Origin: an uncultured Bacilli bacterium
GTDB lineage: Bacteria > Bacillota_I > Bacilli_A > RF39 > UBA660
Assembly (NCBI GenBank): GCA_934120635.1
Contig: CAKOUR010000003.1
Span: 35,830 to 99,829 of the forward strand
Reading direction: 5' to 3'
DNA length: 64,000 nt
Part shown: positions 8,137-16,474 of the stretch, one piece after another
Position numbering within the stretch: the stretch's first letter is position 1
Layout of the letters: each line of letters begins with the position of its first letter
Notes under the pieces: model-generated
Told to the model about the DNA's origin: nothing
The model's input: the letters and a program-made list of their open reading frames with translations, nothing else
The model's database searches: none
Translations under genes and position numbers: made by a program

Positions 8137-8884
8137 TTTTATTAGGGATAATAAGTTTCATACCAGGTTTCATTTCTTCTAAGTTGTTGTATAAGTTTAA
8201 TGTTTCTTTATCAATATTATATTTTTTCATAATGCTATCAATAGTATCTTGTTCTTTTACGATATATACATAATAAGTAATGTATGTATCTGAATTATCT
8301 ATGTTTTCAAATAAGTTAAAATTTTGTTGGGCTGTTTTTTTCTGCTTTTCTTCAAAAATTATGGTATCTTTTTTTGGTGAAGTAATTTCTGGAATTAATT
8401 TTTCTTCTCTTTCCTCGGAAGATGATTTTTCAGGTTTTTCTTCTTTATTTTCAGGAAAAAATGAAGAAGTAATTTCAGTTTTCTCAAGGTTTGGAATTTC
8501 TATATTCATTTCTTTTGGTTGTTCTGTTTCTGATGGTACTTCTATTCCTTTTTCTTCTTTCTCTTTTTCCCCTTCAATATAAAGATCAATATTAACTTGA
8601 AGTGCTTCGTTGTTTATTACTTCATAATAAAAATTATCAATATCAACTGTTAATGTAGAAGGGATATATTTGCTTTCTAGTTCTATATCAAAGGGAATTT
8701 TGAATTTGAAATTTTCTCGATTAATGGAAGCTTCGGTCATTTTATAGTCACCAGTAATATGAAATTCTCCACTAATTTTATTGCTGTTTTTTATAGCAAT
8801 GCTATGTTCTAGAGATATGGAAGTAATTTCACTTACTTTTGTTTTAAATAATAAATCTTTTTTAAATGGTATTATTTGTTTCAT
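8129..8884 (-). CDS. spoVID: SpoVID-like stage VI sporulation protein D (LysM)
   Basis: 251 residues. SpoVID helps the coat encase the forespore in Bacillus by contacting SpoIVA, CotE and SafA. The N-terminal 100 residues form a beta-rich domain with the start 'IPFKKDLLFKTKVSEITSIS', like the SpoVID N-terminus. A Glu/Lys/Pro-rich linker (about 110-200) leads to a C-terminal LysM domain (about 204-249) with the cues VYIVKEQDTIDSIMKKYNI and MKPGMKLIIPN. It is shorter than B. subtilis SpoVID because the linker is shorter. It overlaps the following ysxE-like gene and is preceded by the helicase-like gene. Assignment rests on architecture and gene order. Confidence 0.78.
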   Translation of the reverse strand: MKQIIPFKKDLLFKTKVSEITSISLEHSIAIKNSNKISGEFHITGDYKMTEASINRENFKFKIPFDIELESKYIPSTLTVDIDNFYYEVINNEALQVNIDLYIEGEKEKEEKGIEVPSETEQPKEMNIEIPNLEKTEITSSFFPENKEEKPEKSSSEEREEKLIPEITSPKKDTIIFEEKQKKTAQQNFNLFENIDNSDTYITYYVYIVKEQDTIDSIMKKYNIDKETLNLYNNLEEMKPGMKLIIPNKNE

Positions 8885-8904
8885 ATTATCTTTCCTTTCA
8901 AGGA

Positions 8905-8932
8905 ATTATATGAAATTTAATTTGATTTATGT
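8905..8932 (-). promoter_or_regulatory. Possible sigma-E-type promoter of spoVID
   Basis: Minus strand: ACATAAA (8926-8932), 13 bp, CATATAAT (8905-8912). The -10 fits the sigma-E form CATACAnT with one mismatch and the spacing is right, but the -35 is only a partial match. Confidence 0.3.
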
Positions 8933-10971
8933 TATTTTTTATATGTGATGTTTTTGAAATTTTTTAAAAAAGATTTTGTTTGCTGTTCTTTTGATATTGG
9001 AGATAATATAAATATATTTTCTTTTGTATTTATTATACAAGTTGCTAGGAATAATTTTTTTTCATATATTTCTTTTTTTGTTTGTAATTCATTAAATGTA
9101 TTGTTTATAAAAAATGGTAAAATAATATTTTGATATTTCTTTTTTGATTGTTCTATGGTTGAACAATTATAATGCTCTTTATTATTAGAAATGGTTGTGG
9201 TACTTTGGTATTTAAATATTGAATTTTTTATTAATTCGCTTATTTCTTCTTTTTTTGATAAAATTATTTCTACATTGTTTTTATCTAATTTATTTAATAG
9301 GTTATTTATGGTTAATGCTAATGATTCTTTTTCTTTAAAATAATCGTTATCTTGATAAAAAAAGACTTTTATTTTTGCTTTTTGATTGCATATAATTTGG
9401 TTTAATGAAGTGATATTTTCTTGTAAAAATTGTTCAGTTAATTGAGTTAATTCTTCAAAAGAAAGATAAGTATCTGGAAAAATGAACCATTTTTTTTGTT
9501 TTAAATAGTTTTTATATTCTAATTTTAATTTTAGTTGACTATTGAGAATTGTATTTTGGTAATTATTTTCTACTATGATAAGGTAATTTTTTTTAGGAAT
9601 GATATTAGTAATATTTAGGAAAATTGGATATGTATTTTCTAATTCTTTTTCTGTTCTTTGGTTTAAAGTTTTTTCTTCTATATAGTTATTTTTAATTAAA
9701 CTTTTTTGATAATAAGTTAAAATTTTAGTTAATTCTTGTTTTTGGTTAGAGTTATATTTTTCTATTATATTAGAGTCTTCAGTTAGTGGAATTAGTGTTT
9801 TGGAAATAAATTCAGTGATATAACTGTCCATGGTAGTTTTTTTTAGGGTGTTATATATTTCTTCTTCTTCTTTTTTTTCCATTGGATATCTTCTTTTTAT
9901 TAGTTCGTATGTTAATACTTCTAAGGTCTTTTTTTCTGATTTATATTTTTGATATAAATAGATATCTTTTTCTTTTGGGGAAATATTTAATAAATCATCT
10001 TTTTCTTGGTTAATATAGTGAATTTGTAATCCTTCTTTTAAAGAAAATAAATGATTTTCTTTTATATATATATAATTTATGTTATTTAAGTAAAGAAAGT
10101 TTGCTATATTTACTTCTGTTTCATTTGACATTTTTTCATTTAAAATAGTACGAAAATGATTTTTTCTTTTAATAATTTCTTTTTCGATAAAATCTTTTAA
10201 GGATAACTTGCTTTCTAAATACATTCTTTTATACAAATAAGAATGATAATCTTTAAATGTATCAAAATCTTTATAATCTTTGTTTAAATAAATACTATTT
10301 TTAAATTCTTTATAAAATTTAGTAAAATCTTTTTTATTTGGATAAAGTATTTCTAAAAGATATTCTTTAAAGATATGATATTTAATTGAATAAGTTATTT
10401 TTTGCTCTTTTTCTTTTAATAATTTTTCTTGATATTCTTCTAAAAGATAGCAATTTATTTCTAAATCATTTTTTGATAAAATCTTTTTTAGCTCTTCTCT
10501 GCTTTCTTTTTCTTTTGTTAGAATGATAAATTTTTCTTGTTTTACTTTTTCGTTTTGAATTGCTAATTTGATTTTTGCTGTGATAAAGGAAATATTATTT
10601 TTATTGTTAAAATAAATTAGTTTATTTTCGTTACTTAAAATAATATTTTTTTGATTATTATCTGTTATTTTGTTTTCATTGAAAAAATTTGTATATTCTT
10701 CTTTTTTTCTTTTTAAGTATTTTTGATTATGTAATTTTAATAATTCTTTTTCTTCTTTTTTTATTCTTTCTATTTGTTGATAATTTTTATTTTCTTGATA
10801 TAAGAATTGATAATCTTTTATTTTTTGATAAATGTATTTATATTGCATCATGAAAGATTTATAAGTATTGTAATTGATATAAATATCTTTACTTAAAAAA
10901 CGTGTATATTTAATTAAAAAATTATTGATGTCATAAAGTATTAAATTAGTATTATTATTGTTTTCTATCAT
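8932..10971 (-). CDS. Helicase IV/UvrD-like pseudoenzyme lacking ATPase motifs
   Basis: 679 residues, close to helicase IV length (about 680). The family outline can be followed: a coiled N-terminus ending in YTNFFNENKITDNNQKNII (helicase IV: a DNA-binding entry and Q motif), a strand where Walker A should be (LIYFNNKNNISFITAKIKLA, no GxGKT), FIILTKEKESREELKKIL (normally LTFTxKAAxEM), a middle KMSNETEVNIANFLYLNNINY segment (helicase IV ExxIAxFLxxNxIxYxYE), YLIIVENNYQNTI where DEYQD should be, and KLFLATCIINTKENIFIL where VALTRAK should be. All nucleotide-binding motifs appear lost. It lies directly upstream of spoVID and reads the same way. Function unknown. Confidence 0.6.
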   Translation of the reverse strand: MIENNNNTNLILYDINNFLIKYTRFLSKDIYINYNTYKSFMMQYKYIYQKIKDYQFLYQENKNYQQIERIKKEEKELLKLHNQKYLKRKKEEYTNFFNENKITDNNQKNIILSNENKLIYFNNKNNISFITAKIKLAIQNEKVKQEKFIILTKEKESREELKKILSKNDLEINCYLLEEYQEKLLKEKEQKITYSIKYHIFKEYLLEILYPNKKDFTKFYKEFKNSIYLNKDYKDFDTFKDYHSYLYKRMYLESKLSLKDFIEKEIIKRKNHFRTILNEKMSNETEVNIANFLYLNNINYIYIKENHLFSLKEGLQIHYINQEKDDLLNISPKEKDIYLYQKYKSEKKTLEVLTYELIKRRYPMEKKEEEEIYNTLKKTTMDSYITEFISKTLIPLTEDSNIIEKYNSNQKQELTKILTYYQKSLIKNNYIEEKTLNQRTEKELENTYPIFLNITNIIPKKNYLIIVENNYQNTILNSQLKLKLEYKNYLKQKKWFIFPDTYLSFEELTQLTEQFLQENITSLNQIICNQKAKIKVFFYQDNDYFKEKESLALTINNLLNKLDKNNVEIILSKKEEISELIKNSIFKYQSTTTISNNKEHYNCSTIEQSKKKYQNIILPFFINNTFNELQTKKEIYEKKLFLATCIINTKENIFILSPISKEQQTKSFLKNFKNITYKK

Positions 10972-11047
10972 TTTAATCCCTATCCTTTTATTCTAAATTT
11001 GTTTTATCATATCACAAATTTATGAAAAAGAAAATAGGTATTTATAG

Positions 11048-11076
11048 TTGAAAAAGCAAGTAATTTTTGCTATACT
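11048..11076 (+). promoter_or_regulatory. Sigma-A promoter of the secreted-protein gene
   Basis: TTGAAA (11048-11053), 17 bp, TGC-TATACT (11071-11076), 26 bp before the ATG. Strong vegetative-type match with an extended -10. Confidence 0.75.
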
Positions 11077-11102
11077 CTAAGTATTGGTGAGGAGTGTAGA
11101 TA

Positions 11103-12209
11103 ATGAAAGATAAATTAAAAGATATGGATAAGAAAAAAATTTATATGGTTATAGGTTTTTTTGTTGCTATTATTATTATTTTATTTGGAGGAGCTTTTGT
11201 TTATAATAAGTTTTTTTATAAGCGTTCTTATGTTGAGATTGAAGATATTATGGTTAATGCTTCTAAAAATTATTTAGCAAAAAATAAAGATAGATTTCCT
11301 AAAAACTATAATGAAGTTATAACGTTATCTGATAGTGATTTAGTCGGTGCTGAAGAGATGAAGACAATTAGTGAGTATTTGAAAGATGAAACTTCTACTT
11401 GTAGTGGTAATGTTACTGTTACTAATATTAATGGGCAATATCGTTATGTTCCTATCTTAGATTGTGGGGATAAATATAAGACTGTTACTTTTATTGATTA
11501 TATTAAAAAGGTTGTTCCAATTAAGGAGAATGGTGTTGGGTTATATCAGTTAAATGATGAACTTGTCTATCGTGGAGATTCTCCTAATAATTATATTAAG
11601 TTTAGTGGAAAAACTTATCGTATTGTTAAGTTTAGTGGAGATAGTGCTGTTATTATTTATACCGAAAAAGGTAGTAATGTTAATTGGGATAATCGTTATA
11701 ATACTGAGAAGAATATGATGATGGGAATTAATGATTATTCTGTTAGTCGGATTAAGGATGAGGTAGATGCTTTTTATAAGGATGATAAAAAGATTACTCC
11801 TGATAATAAATTATTAGTTGTTGCTCATAATCTAGAGATTGGGAAGAGAGCTAGTAAAGATACAGATAAAACAGGTGGATTAGAAAAAAGTACTATTATT
11901 GAAAATCAATTTGCTGGGCTTTTGCCTTTATATGATTATATGAATGCTTCTTTAGACAATAATTGTACTACTTCTGTTAGTGCTTCTTGTATGAATTATA
12001 ATTATTTATCTAAGTTTATTTATTCTTGGTGGACAATGACAGGAAATAATCAAAATACTTATTCTGTTTATCAAATTACGGGTTCTGGTAGCGCTTTATT
12101 AATTAATGCTGGAGTAAATGGATTTTCAAGACCAGTTCTTTATTTATCTAAAGATGCTTTATATGTGTCTGGTGATGGTAGTAGTGAGAATCCTTATATT
12201 GTAAAGTAA
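11103..12209 (+). CDS. Membrane-anchored secreted protein, pilin-like surface family
   Basis: 368 residues: a short charged N-terminus, one hydrophobic anchor (about residues 14-36) and a large extracellular part. The segments NYIKFSGKTYRIVKFSGDSAVII and the C-terminal RPVLYLSKDALYVSGDGSSENPY resemble a widespread, poorly described family of gut Bacillota surface proteins ('SGKxWRIV...', '...RPVxYL...G.G...NPY.I'); that similarity is from memory. Paired Cys residues (TCSGN/ILDCGD, NNCTT/SASCMN) may form disulfides. It has a GGTGAGGAG Shine-Dalgarno, its own sigma-A promoter and terminator, and is divergent from the helicase-like gene. Function unknown. Confidence 0.75.
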   Translation: MKDKLKDMDKKKIYMVIGFFVAIIIILFGGAFVYNKFFYKRSYVEIEDIMVNASKNYLAKNKDRFPKNYNEVITLSDSDLVGAEEMKTISEYLKDETSTCSGNVTVTNINGQYRYVPILDCGDKYKTVTFIDYIKKVVPIKENGVGLYQLNDELVYRGDSPNNYIKFSGKTYRIVKFSGDSAVIIYTEKGSNVNWDNRYNTEKNMMMGINDYSVSRIKDEVDAFYKDDKKITPDNKLLVVAHNLEIGKRASKDTDKTGGLEKSTIIENQFAGLLPLYDYMNASLDNNCTTSVSASCMNYNYLSKFIYSWWTMTGNNQNTYSVYQITGSGSALLINAGVNGFSRPVLYLSKDALYVSGDGSSENPYIVK

Positions 12210-12238
12210 GTAGAAAAAATACTTACTTTTTATTTTTT
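12204..12238 (+). terminator. Terminator of the 11103-12209 gene
   Basis: AAGTAAGTA/TACTTACTT perfect 9-bp stem with a 7-nt loop, then TTTATTTTTT. The stop codon is inside the 5' arm. Confidence 0.85.
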
Positions 12239-12309
12239 ACAAGGTTTACAAAACTCTTACAATTTTGGTATAAATACAAGAATACAAATTTATTACAGAC
12301 TCAGTAATA

Positions 12310-13368
12310 TTATTTTTTTCTATTTTTATATACTTGTTTACACAACTGGTAAGCCCTTTTTCCTTCTCCTTTTATTTTTATTTCTTCTAAATTGGAATAT
12401 ATGTTGGGTAGTTTTATATTAAATTTTTCACATTCTTCTTTTGTTAGTTCTTTAAAAGCAGGACATGGTAGAACAGTGCCATCAAATTTTATATCTAGTT
12501 TTTCCAAGCCAGCGTTGCATTGGTGCGTTTGCTCATCAAAAAATGGTGTTCCTATTCTTATGTTGCCGGTGTAATATTTTTTAGATTGTTCTAATATAGT
12601 AAAGAATTCTTTTTTTTCTTTTTCAGATAGTAATAGTTCTTTTTTATTTATTCTTCCTCTTCCTTGAGGGAGAAAGTTTAAGATACTGATGTTTTGTATT
12701 TTGGCTATTTCTAATAATTCTAAGATATCAGGTATTTCTTTATAGTTTAATTTCGTTGGTATAAAGTGGATATCTATGTTTATATTAGTTTGAGACGCTC
12801 TTATTATGGAATCTAATAGTGCTTGTCTTGATGGTTCTTTTCTTCCCATTATTTTATGATCTGTTTCAGCTTCATAAGCTTGAACATCAAATACTATTTT
12901 ATCTAAACCAATATCATTTAAAGTGTTTAATACTTCTTTACTTATTCCTCCTATTTCGCTTGGATTTAATAAGTTATTATAATAAGTTCTTATTTTCTCT
13001 AATAGAAATTGATTATCTGGTTCGTTTTGTTGTACTTCTTTTATTGCGTTATTGAATTCTTTTAAATAATACTTTTGGGCTGCATTATTGAGTTTGTTTT
13101 TTTTGATTACACCACTAGTAAATATTACTGTTTTTATATGAAGGGATTTTGTATATTTGACCATTTCTATTAATTGAGGATGAAGAAATGGTTCTCCACC
13201 AGATAGAGATAGTTCTTGTATTCCCCCTGTAGACATAAAGTGGTCGATTACTTTTTTAAAGTTTTCAAATGTTATGATTTGTTTTTTGTTACAGTTGGAA
13301 TTGGAGGAACAAAACATACATTCATTTAAACATTTTTCGATAATTTCAAAGCATAAATCTTTTACCAT
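12310..13368 (-). CDS. Radical SAM protein
   Basis: About 352 residues. The 4Fe-4S/SAM motif is CLNECMFCSS (CxxxCxxC), followed by the GGEP-type motif LSLSGGEPFLHPQL. A C-terminal segment HQCNAGLEKLDIKFDGTVLPCPAF resembles the first part of a SPASM auxiliary-cluster domain, common in peptide-modifying and anaerobic maturation enzymes. The start is placed at the ATG at 13368 (MVKDLC) because AAAGGAG lies 5 nt upstream; an upstream in-frame ATG has no ribosome binding site. No precursor peptide gene or obvious partner enzyme is seen nearby, so the substrate is unknown. Confidence 0.85.
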   Translation of the reverse strand: MVKDLCFEIIEKCLNECMFCSSNSNCNKKQIITFENFKKVIDHFMSTGGIQELSLSGGEPFLHPQLIEMVKYTKSLHIKTVIFTSGVIKKNKLNNAAQKYYLKEFNNAIKEVQQNEPDNQFLLEKIRTYYNNLLNPSEIGGISKEVLNTLNDIGLDKIVFDVQAYEAETDHKIMGRKEPSRQALLDSIIRASQTNINIDIHFIPTKLNYKEIPDILELLEIAKIQNISILNFLPQGRGRINKKELLLSEKEKKEFFTILEQSKKYYTGNIRIGTPFFDEQTHQCNAGLEKLDIKFDGTVLPCPAFKELTKEECEKFNIKLPNIYSNLEEIKIKGEGKRAYQLCKQVYKNRKK

Positions 13369-13499
13369 ATTTATTTCTCCTTTAATCATTTATCATTTAT
13401 TATACACTAAAAATACTTATTTTGTCTTTTCTTTTAATTGATTTACAGTTTTGGTTAAGTATTTTTTGTTAATTAAAATTTAGATTGTTTTTATTTTTG

Positions 13500-13527
13500 T
13501 TGAAATAATACTTATTTATCATATAAT
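13500..13527 (+). promoter_or_regulatory. Sigma-A promoter of the ZIP transporter gene
   Basis: TTGAAA (13500-13505), 16 bp, TATAAT (13522-13527), then GGTGAT as Shine-Dalgarno before the ATG at 13542. The leader is very short. Confidence 0.6.
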
Positions 13528-13541
13528 TTATTGGTGATATA

Positions 13542-14288
13542 ATGAATACTATTGAAATTGCTTTTCTTTTAACGATATTAGCAGGATTTTCTACGATGTT
13601 TGGATTAATACCTATTTTTTTTAAGATATCTAATATTAATAAATTTATTGCTGGATGTCTTGCTTTTGCTAGTGGTGTTATGTTTTGCTTATCTATTACT
13701 GATTTAATTCCTGAGTCTATTTCGTTAATTCAAAAATATGTTTCTGATTTTGAGACTTTACTTTTGGTTTTTGGATTTATAATGATTGGGGTATTTCTTT
13801 CTTCTTTTATTCGAAAGAAGGTGGATAATGGGTGTAATCAATCTTCTTTATTTAAAGTAGGAATTATTTCAATGATTGCGATTGTTTTACATAATATTCC
13901 TGAAGGAATTGCTACTTTTATTTCTACAACAAAAAACACAAGTCTTGGTATTTCCTTAGCTATTGCGATAGCTTTACATAATATTCCAGAGGGTATTTCT
14001 ATTTCTGTTCCGATTTATTATTCTACAAAGAAAAAATCAAGAGCATTTTTCTATACTCTTGTTTCTGCTTTGTCTGAACCATTTGGTGCTGTTATTACTT
14101 ATCTTTTTTTAATGCCTATTATTAATAATTTTATTTTGGGGTTATTGTTTGCTTCTATTGCTGGAATTATGATTTCTATTTCTATTTTGGAATTGCTCCC
14201 CTCTTCTTTTGAATATTCTTATTTTAATATTTCTAGATGGTGTTTTGGTATAGGAATTGCTTTTATGTTATTGAAGTTTTTCTTTTAA
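13542..14288 (+). CDS. ZIP family divalent metal transporter (ZupT-like)
   Basis: 248 residues, eight predicted membrane segments. The two metal-site helices carry the family signatures HNIPEGIATF (about residue 117) and HNIPEGISIS (about residue 147). ZIP proteins import zinc, iron or manganese. It has its own promoter and ends one base before the convergent spoVAE stop, with no terminator hairpin between them. Metal preference cannot be read from the sequence. Confidence 0.92.
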   Translation: MNTIEIAFLLTILAGFSTMFGLIPIFFKISNINKFIAGCLAFASGVMFCLSITDLIPESISLIQKYVSDFETLLLVFGFIMIGVFLSSFIRKKVDNGCNQSSLFKVGIISMIAIVLHNIPEGIATFISTTKNTSLGISLAIAIALHNIPEGISISVPIYYSTKKKSRAFFYTLVSALSEPFGAVITYLFLMPIINNFILGLLFASIAGIMISISILELLPSSFEYSYFNISRWCFGIGIAFMLLKFFF

Positions 14289-14289
14289 A

Positions 14290-14640
14290 TTAATGTTTTG
14301 GTTTTAAAAATAAGCATAATATAAATGCTGATACTAAGGCAATACTAATTCCAGCGCTGGTTAAGTTAAATGTTCCGGTGGCTAATCCTAATGGTCCAAT
14401 TTTTCCTGCAGTATCCATTGCACTATGTATAAGTAAATGACCAAAAGATGTAATAGGAATAATTGCTCCTGCTCCACAATATAAAACAAATTTGTCATAT
14501 ATTCCAAAAACATCTAAAAATGCGCCTATTACTACAAATAAGGATGTTACGTGTCCTGGTGTAAGTTTAGTATTATCTAATATTAATTGTGAAATTAAAC
14601 ATATTGTTCCACAAAATAAAAATGAATTTAAATAAATCAT
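14290..14640 (-). CDS. spoVAE: Stage V sporulation protein AE
   Basis: 116 residues, three or four membrane segments. Component of the SpoVA channel in the spore inner membrane, which takes up and releases Ca-dipicolinic acid. Recognisable family text includes LTPGHVTSLFVVIGAFLD, GAGAIIPITSFGHLLIHSA and GPLGLATGTFNLTSAGIS. Its ATG overlaps the spoVAD stop (ATGA), indicating translational coupling. Confidence 0.96.
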   Translation of the reverse strand: MIYLNSFLFCGTICLISQLILDNTKLTPGHVTSLFVVIGAFLDVFGIYDKFVLYCGAGAIIPITSFGHLLIHSAMDTAGKIGPLGLATGTFNLTSAGISIALVSAFILCLFLKPKH

Positions 14641-15632
14641 TCTACTGCCTCCAAACTTATTGCATGTGCTATTGCTGGAAGAGATTCTTTTTGAAAATAT
14701 ATAGTAGGAGAAAATAATGCTCCTGTTGGAACGATTAAGACATGTTTTAGCTTTTTTTCTTTTAATTGCTGATAAATATAACTAAAGTTTACTAATGCAC
14801 TACATGCTGGTCCTGAGCCACCTGCTAAAACTGGTTGTTTTTTTATATCATATAGCATTGTTCCACAATCATTATATTGTTTAGAAATATCTAAATTATA
14901 TACTTTTTTTAAATATTCTATTAAAATTTTTTTTCCATATTTTCCTAAGTCACCAGTTAAAATTAAGTCATAATAGTCGGGGGTTCTTTTTAAACTTGTT
15001 AAATGTTCATATATGGTTTCTGCCGCTGCTGGTGCCATTACTGCTCCCATATGGTTTACATCTTTAGTTCCTTTATCAATAATTTTTCCTATGGTAGAGG
15101 ACTCTATTTTTACTTTTGTTTTTTCGTTTGTTAGAAGAATTGCTGCTCCTCCTGTTGATGTAAATGTTGAAGTTTCTGGTTTAAGGGTTCCGTATTCGGT
15201 GGGATTTCGGTATTGTTTTTCTGCTGTCGCATTGTGGCTTACTGTTGATACAATACAATTTTTAGTTTTTTTTCCTTCGATAAAATTTGCAGCAATAATC
15301 ATTCCTTCACTACTGGTGGCACAAGCGTTATAAATCCCTAAAAAAGGTATACTTAGTTCTCTTATAGCATAGTTACTTGATACAATTTGATTGGTTAAAT
15401 CTCCTGAAATAATTAAGTCAATTTCACTTTCTTTTTTTCTGGCTTTTTTTAATAATATATTAATAGTATCTTTTAATAATTTTATTTCAGCTTTTTCCCA
15501 ACTTTTTTCTCCAAAGTATAAATCTTTTGTATAGGTTTTATCAAAATAACTTTTTAAAGGACCGTTAGCTTCATATATTCCTGCATAAGTGGATGTTTCT
15601 TTGATAAATACATTTTTATAAGTTGTAGTCAT
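14637..15632 (-). CDS. spoVAD: Stage V sporulation protein AD
   Basis: 331 residues, soluble thiolase-fold protein that binds dipicolinic acid and works with SpoVAC and SpoVAE. Signatures: TSTYAGIYEANGPL at the N-terminus, DLIISGDLTNQIVSSNYA, the thiolase-like Cys region FLGIYNACATSSEG, HMGAVMAPAA, LTGDLGKYGK and NDCGTMLYD. It starts 3 bp after the spoVAC stop and ends with TGA overlapping spoVAE. Confidence 0.97.
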   Translation of the reverse strand: MTTTYKNVFIKETSTYAGIYEANGPLKSYFDKTYTKDLYFGEKSWEKAEIKLLKDTINILLKKARKKESEIDLIISGDLTNQIVSSNYAIRELSIPFLGIYNACATSSEGMIIAANFIEGKKTKNCIVSTVSHNATAEKQYRNPTEYGTLKPETSTFTSTGGAAILLTNEKTKVKIESSTIGKIIDKGTKDVNHMGAVMAPAAAETIYEHLTSLKRTPDYYDLILTGDLGKYGKKILIEYLKKVYNLDISKQYNDCGTMLYDIKKQPVLAGGSGPACSALVNFSYIYQQLKEKKLKHVLIVPTGALFSPTIYFQKESLPAIAHAISLEAVE

Positions 15633-15634
15633 TT

Positions 15635-16075
15635 TTATCCTCCTATAATTAATATTCTTAATATTCCAAATAAATAAACTGCTACTACACCATATAGTAA
15701 TACTGATCCTGCTAATTTAAATATATTTGAGCCTATTCCTAATATTAATCCTTCGTTTTTATATTCTATTGCTGCTGATGTTATAGAATGAGCAAATCCT
15801 GTAATAGGAATAATTAATGCACTTTTTACTTTTGATACTAAAATATCAAATATTCCTAATGCAGTTAAGATAGATGCTACTATTATTAAAGTTAATATAA
15901 CTAATATTCCTGATTCTTTTCTTGGTAAGTGTAAGAAAAACATATAAAGTTCTAGAAGTATTTCACTAAAAAGTCCAAGAAGTCCACCTACTAGGAATGC
16001 TATTAATCCATTTTTTGCCACTTTTGGTTTAGGAGTATACTTTTTAATAAATTCTTGATATTCTTGATTTTTCAT
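15635..16075 (-). CDS. spoVAC: Stage V sporulation protein AC
   Basis: 146 residues, multi-pass membrane protein; SpoVAC is the mechanosensitive part of the Ca-DPA channel. The N-terminal YTPKPKVAKNGLIAFLVGGL and the central IPITGFAHSITSAAIEYKNEG are diagnostic. First gene of the spoVACDE operon. The operon lacks spoVAA, AB and AF, as in many non-Bacillus spore formers. A forespore-type promoter lies 15 bp upstream. Confidence 0.96.
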   Translation of the reverse strand: MKNQEYQEFIKKYTPKPKVAKNGLIAFLVGGLLGLFSEILLELYMFFLHLPRKESGILVILTLIIVASILTALGIFDILVSKVKSALIIPITGFAHSITSAAIEYKNEGLILGIGSNIFKLAGSVLLYGVVAVYLFGILRILIIGG

Positions 16076-16089
16076 ATTTTCACCATTTA

Positions 16090-16119
16090 TAATATGAACT
16101 CTTTATTTAAAATTATGTA
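16090..16119 (-). promoter_or_regulatory. Sigma-F/G-type promoter of spoVACDE
   Basis: Minus strand: TACATA (16114-16119), 17 bp, CATATTA (16090-16096). Compared with the sigma-G consensus TGAATA-17/18-CATACTA it differs at two -35 positions and one -10 position. spoVA is sigma-G controlled in Bacillus, which supports the call. Confidence 0.5.
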
Positions 16120-16148
16120 AAAAAACAATGAAGTTTATTTTTCTTCAT
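16114..16148 (-). terminator. Terminator after the XRE gene
   Basis: On the minus strand ACAATGAAG/CTTCATTGT form a perfect 9-bp stem, followed by TTTTTTT. It overlaps the end of the XRE gene and isolates spoVA from the sigF unit. Confidence 0.8.
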
Positions 16149-16389
16149 TGTCTATTCCTTTTACTAATGTTTCAAGATTAATTCCTAAAACATTTGCTAT
16201 TTGAACTAAAGTATCTACTGAGAAATACTTTTTCCCGTTAGGAGCTTCGATTCTTCTTATAAACTCGTGTGAGTAATGTGCTCTATCGGCGAGTTCTGCT
16301 TGTGTAATCTTTGCTTCCTTGCGATATTTTTTGATATTTGCTGCAATAATTTCATAAATATCTTCATTTCTTCTATGCGTTGTCCCCAT
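16135..16389 (-). CDS. XRE-family helix-turn-helix regulator
   Basis: 84 residues. A single HTH_3 domain: ANIKKYRKEAKITQAELADR, then HYSHEFIRRIEAPNGKKYFSVDTLVQIANVLGINLETLV. It has a GGTGAT Shine-Dalgarno 7 nt before ATG. It sits between sigF and spoVAC, where no such gene is found in B. subtilis, and has its own terminator. A 19-bp palindrome in its upstream region is a candidate self-binding operator. Confidence 0.9.
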   Translation of the reverse strand: MGTTHRRNEDIYEIIAANIKKYRKEAKITQAELADRAHYSHEFIRRIEAPNGKKYFSVDTLVQIANVLGINLETLVKGIDNEEK

Positions 16390-16436
16390 TTGTTCATCAC
16401 CTAATTTTTATTCTCTCACAAAATCAAGTTTTTTTA

Positions 16437-16455
16437 TGTAACCAATTCGGTTACA
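16437..16455. promoter_or_regulatory. Palindromic operator candidate upstream of the XRE gene
   Basis: TGTAACC-AATTC-GGTTACA, a perfect 7-bp inverted repeat over 19 bp, lying between the sigF stop and the XRE start. On the minus strand it is not followed by a T run, so it is unlikely to be a terminator in the direction of transcription. Size and position fit a dimeric XRE repressor site. Confidence 0.45.
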
Positions 16456-16474
16456 TTTTTACCATTTCCTTATT

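Noticed and set aside
16437..16455. Terminator after sigF
   Set aside because: The palindrome is followed by A-rich, not T-rich, sequence in the direction of transcription.
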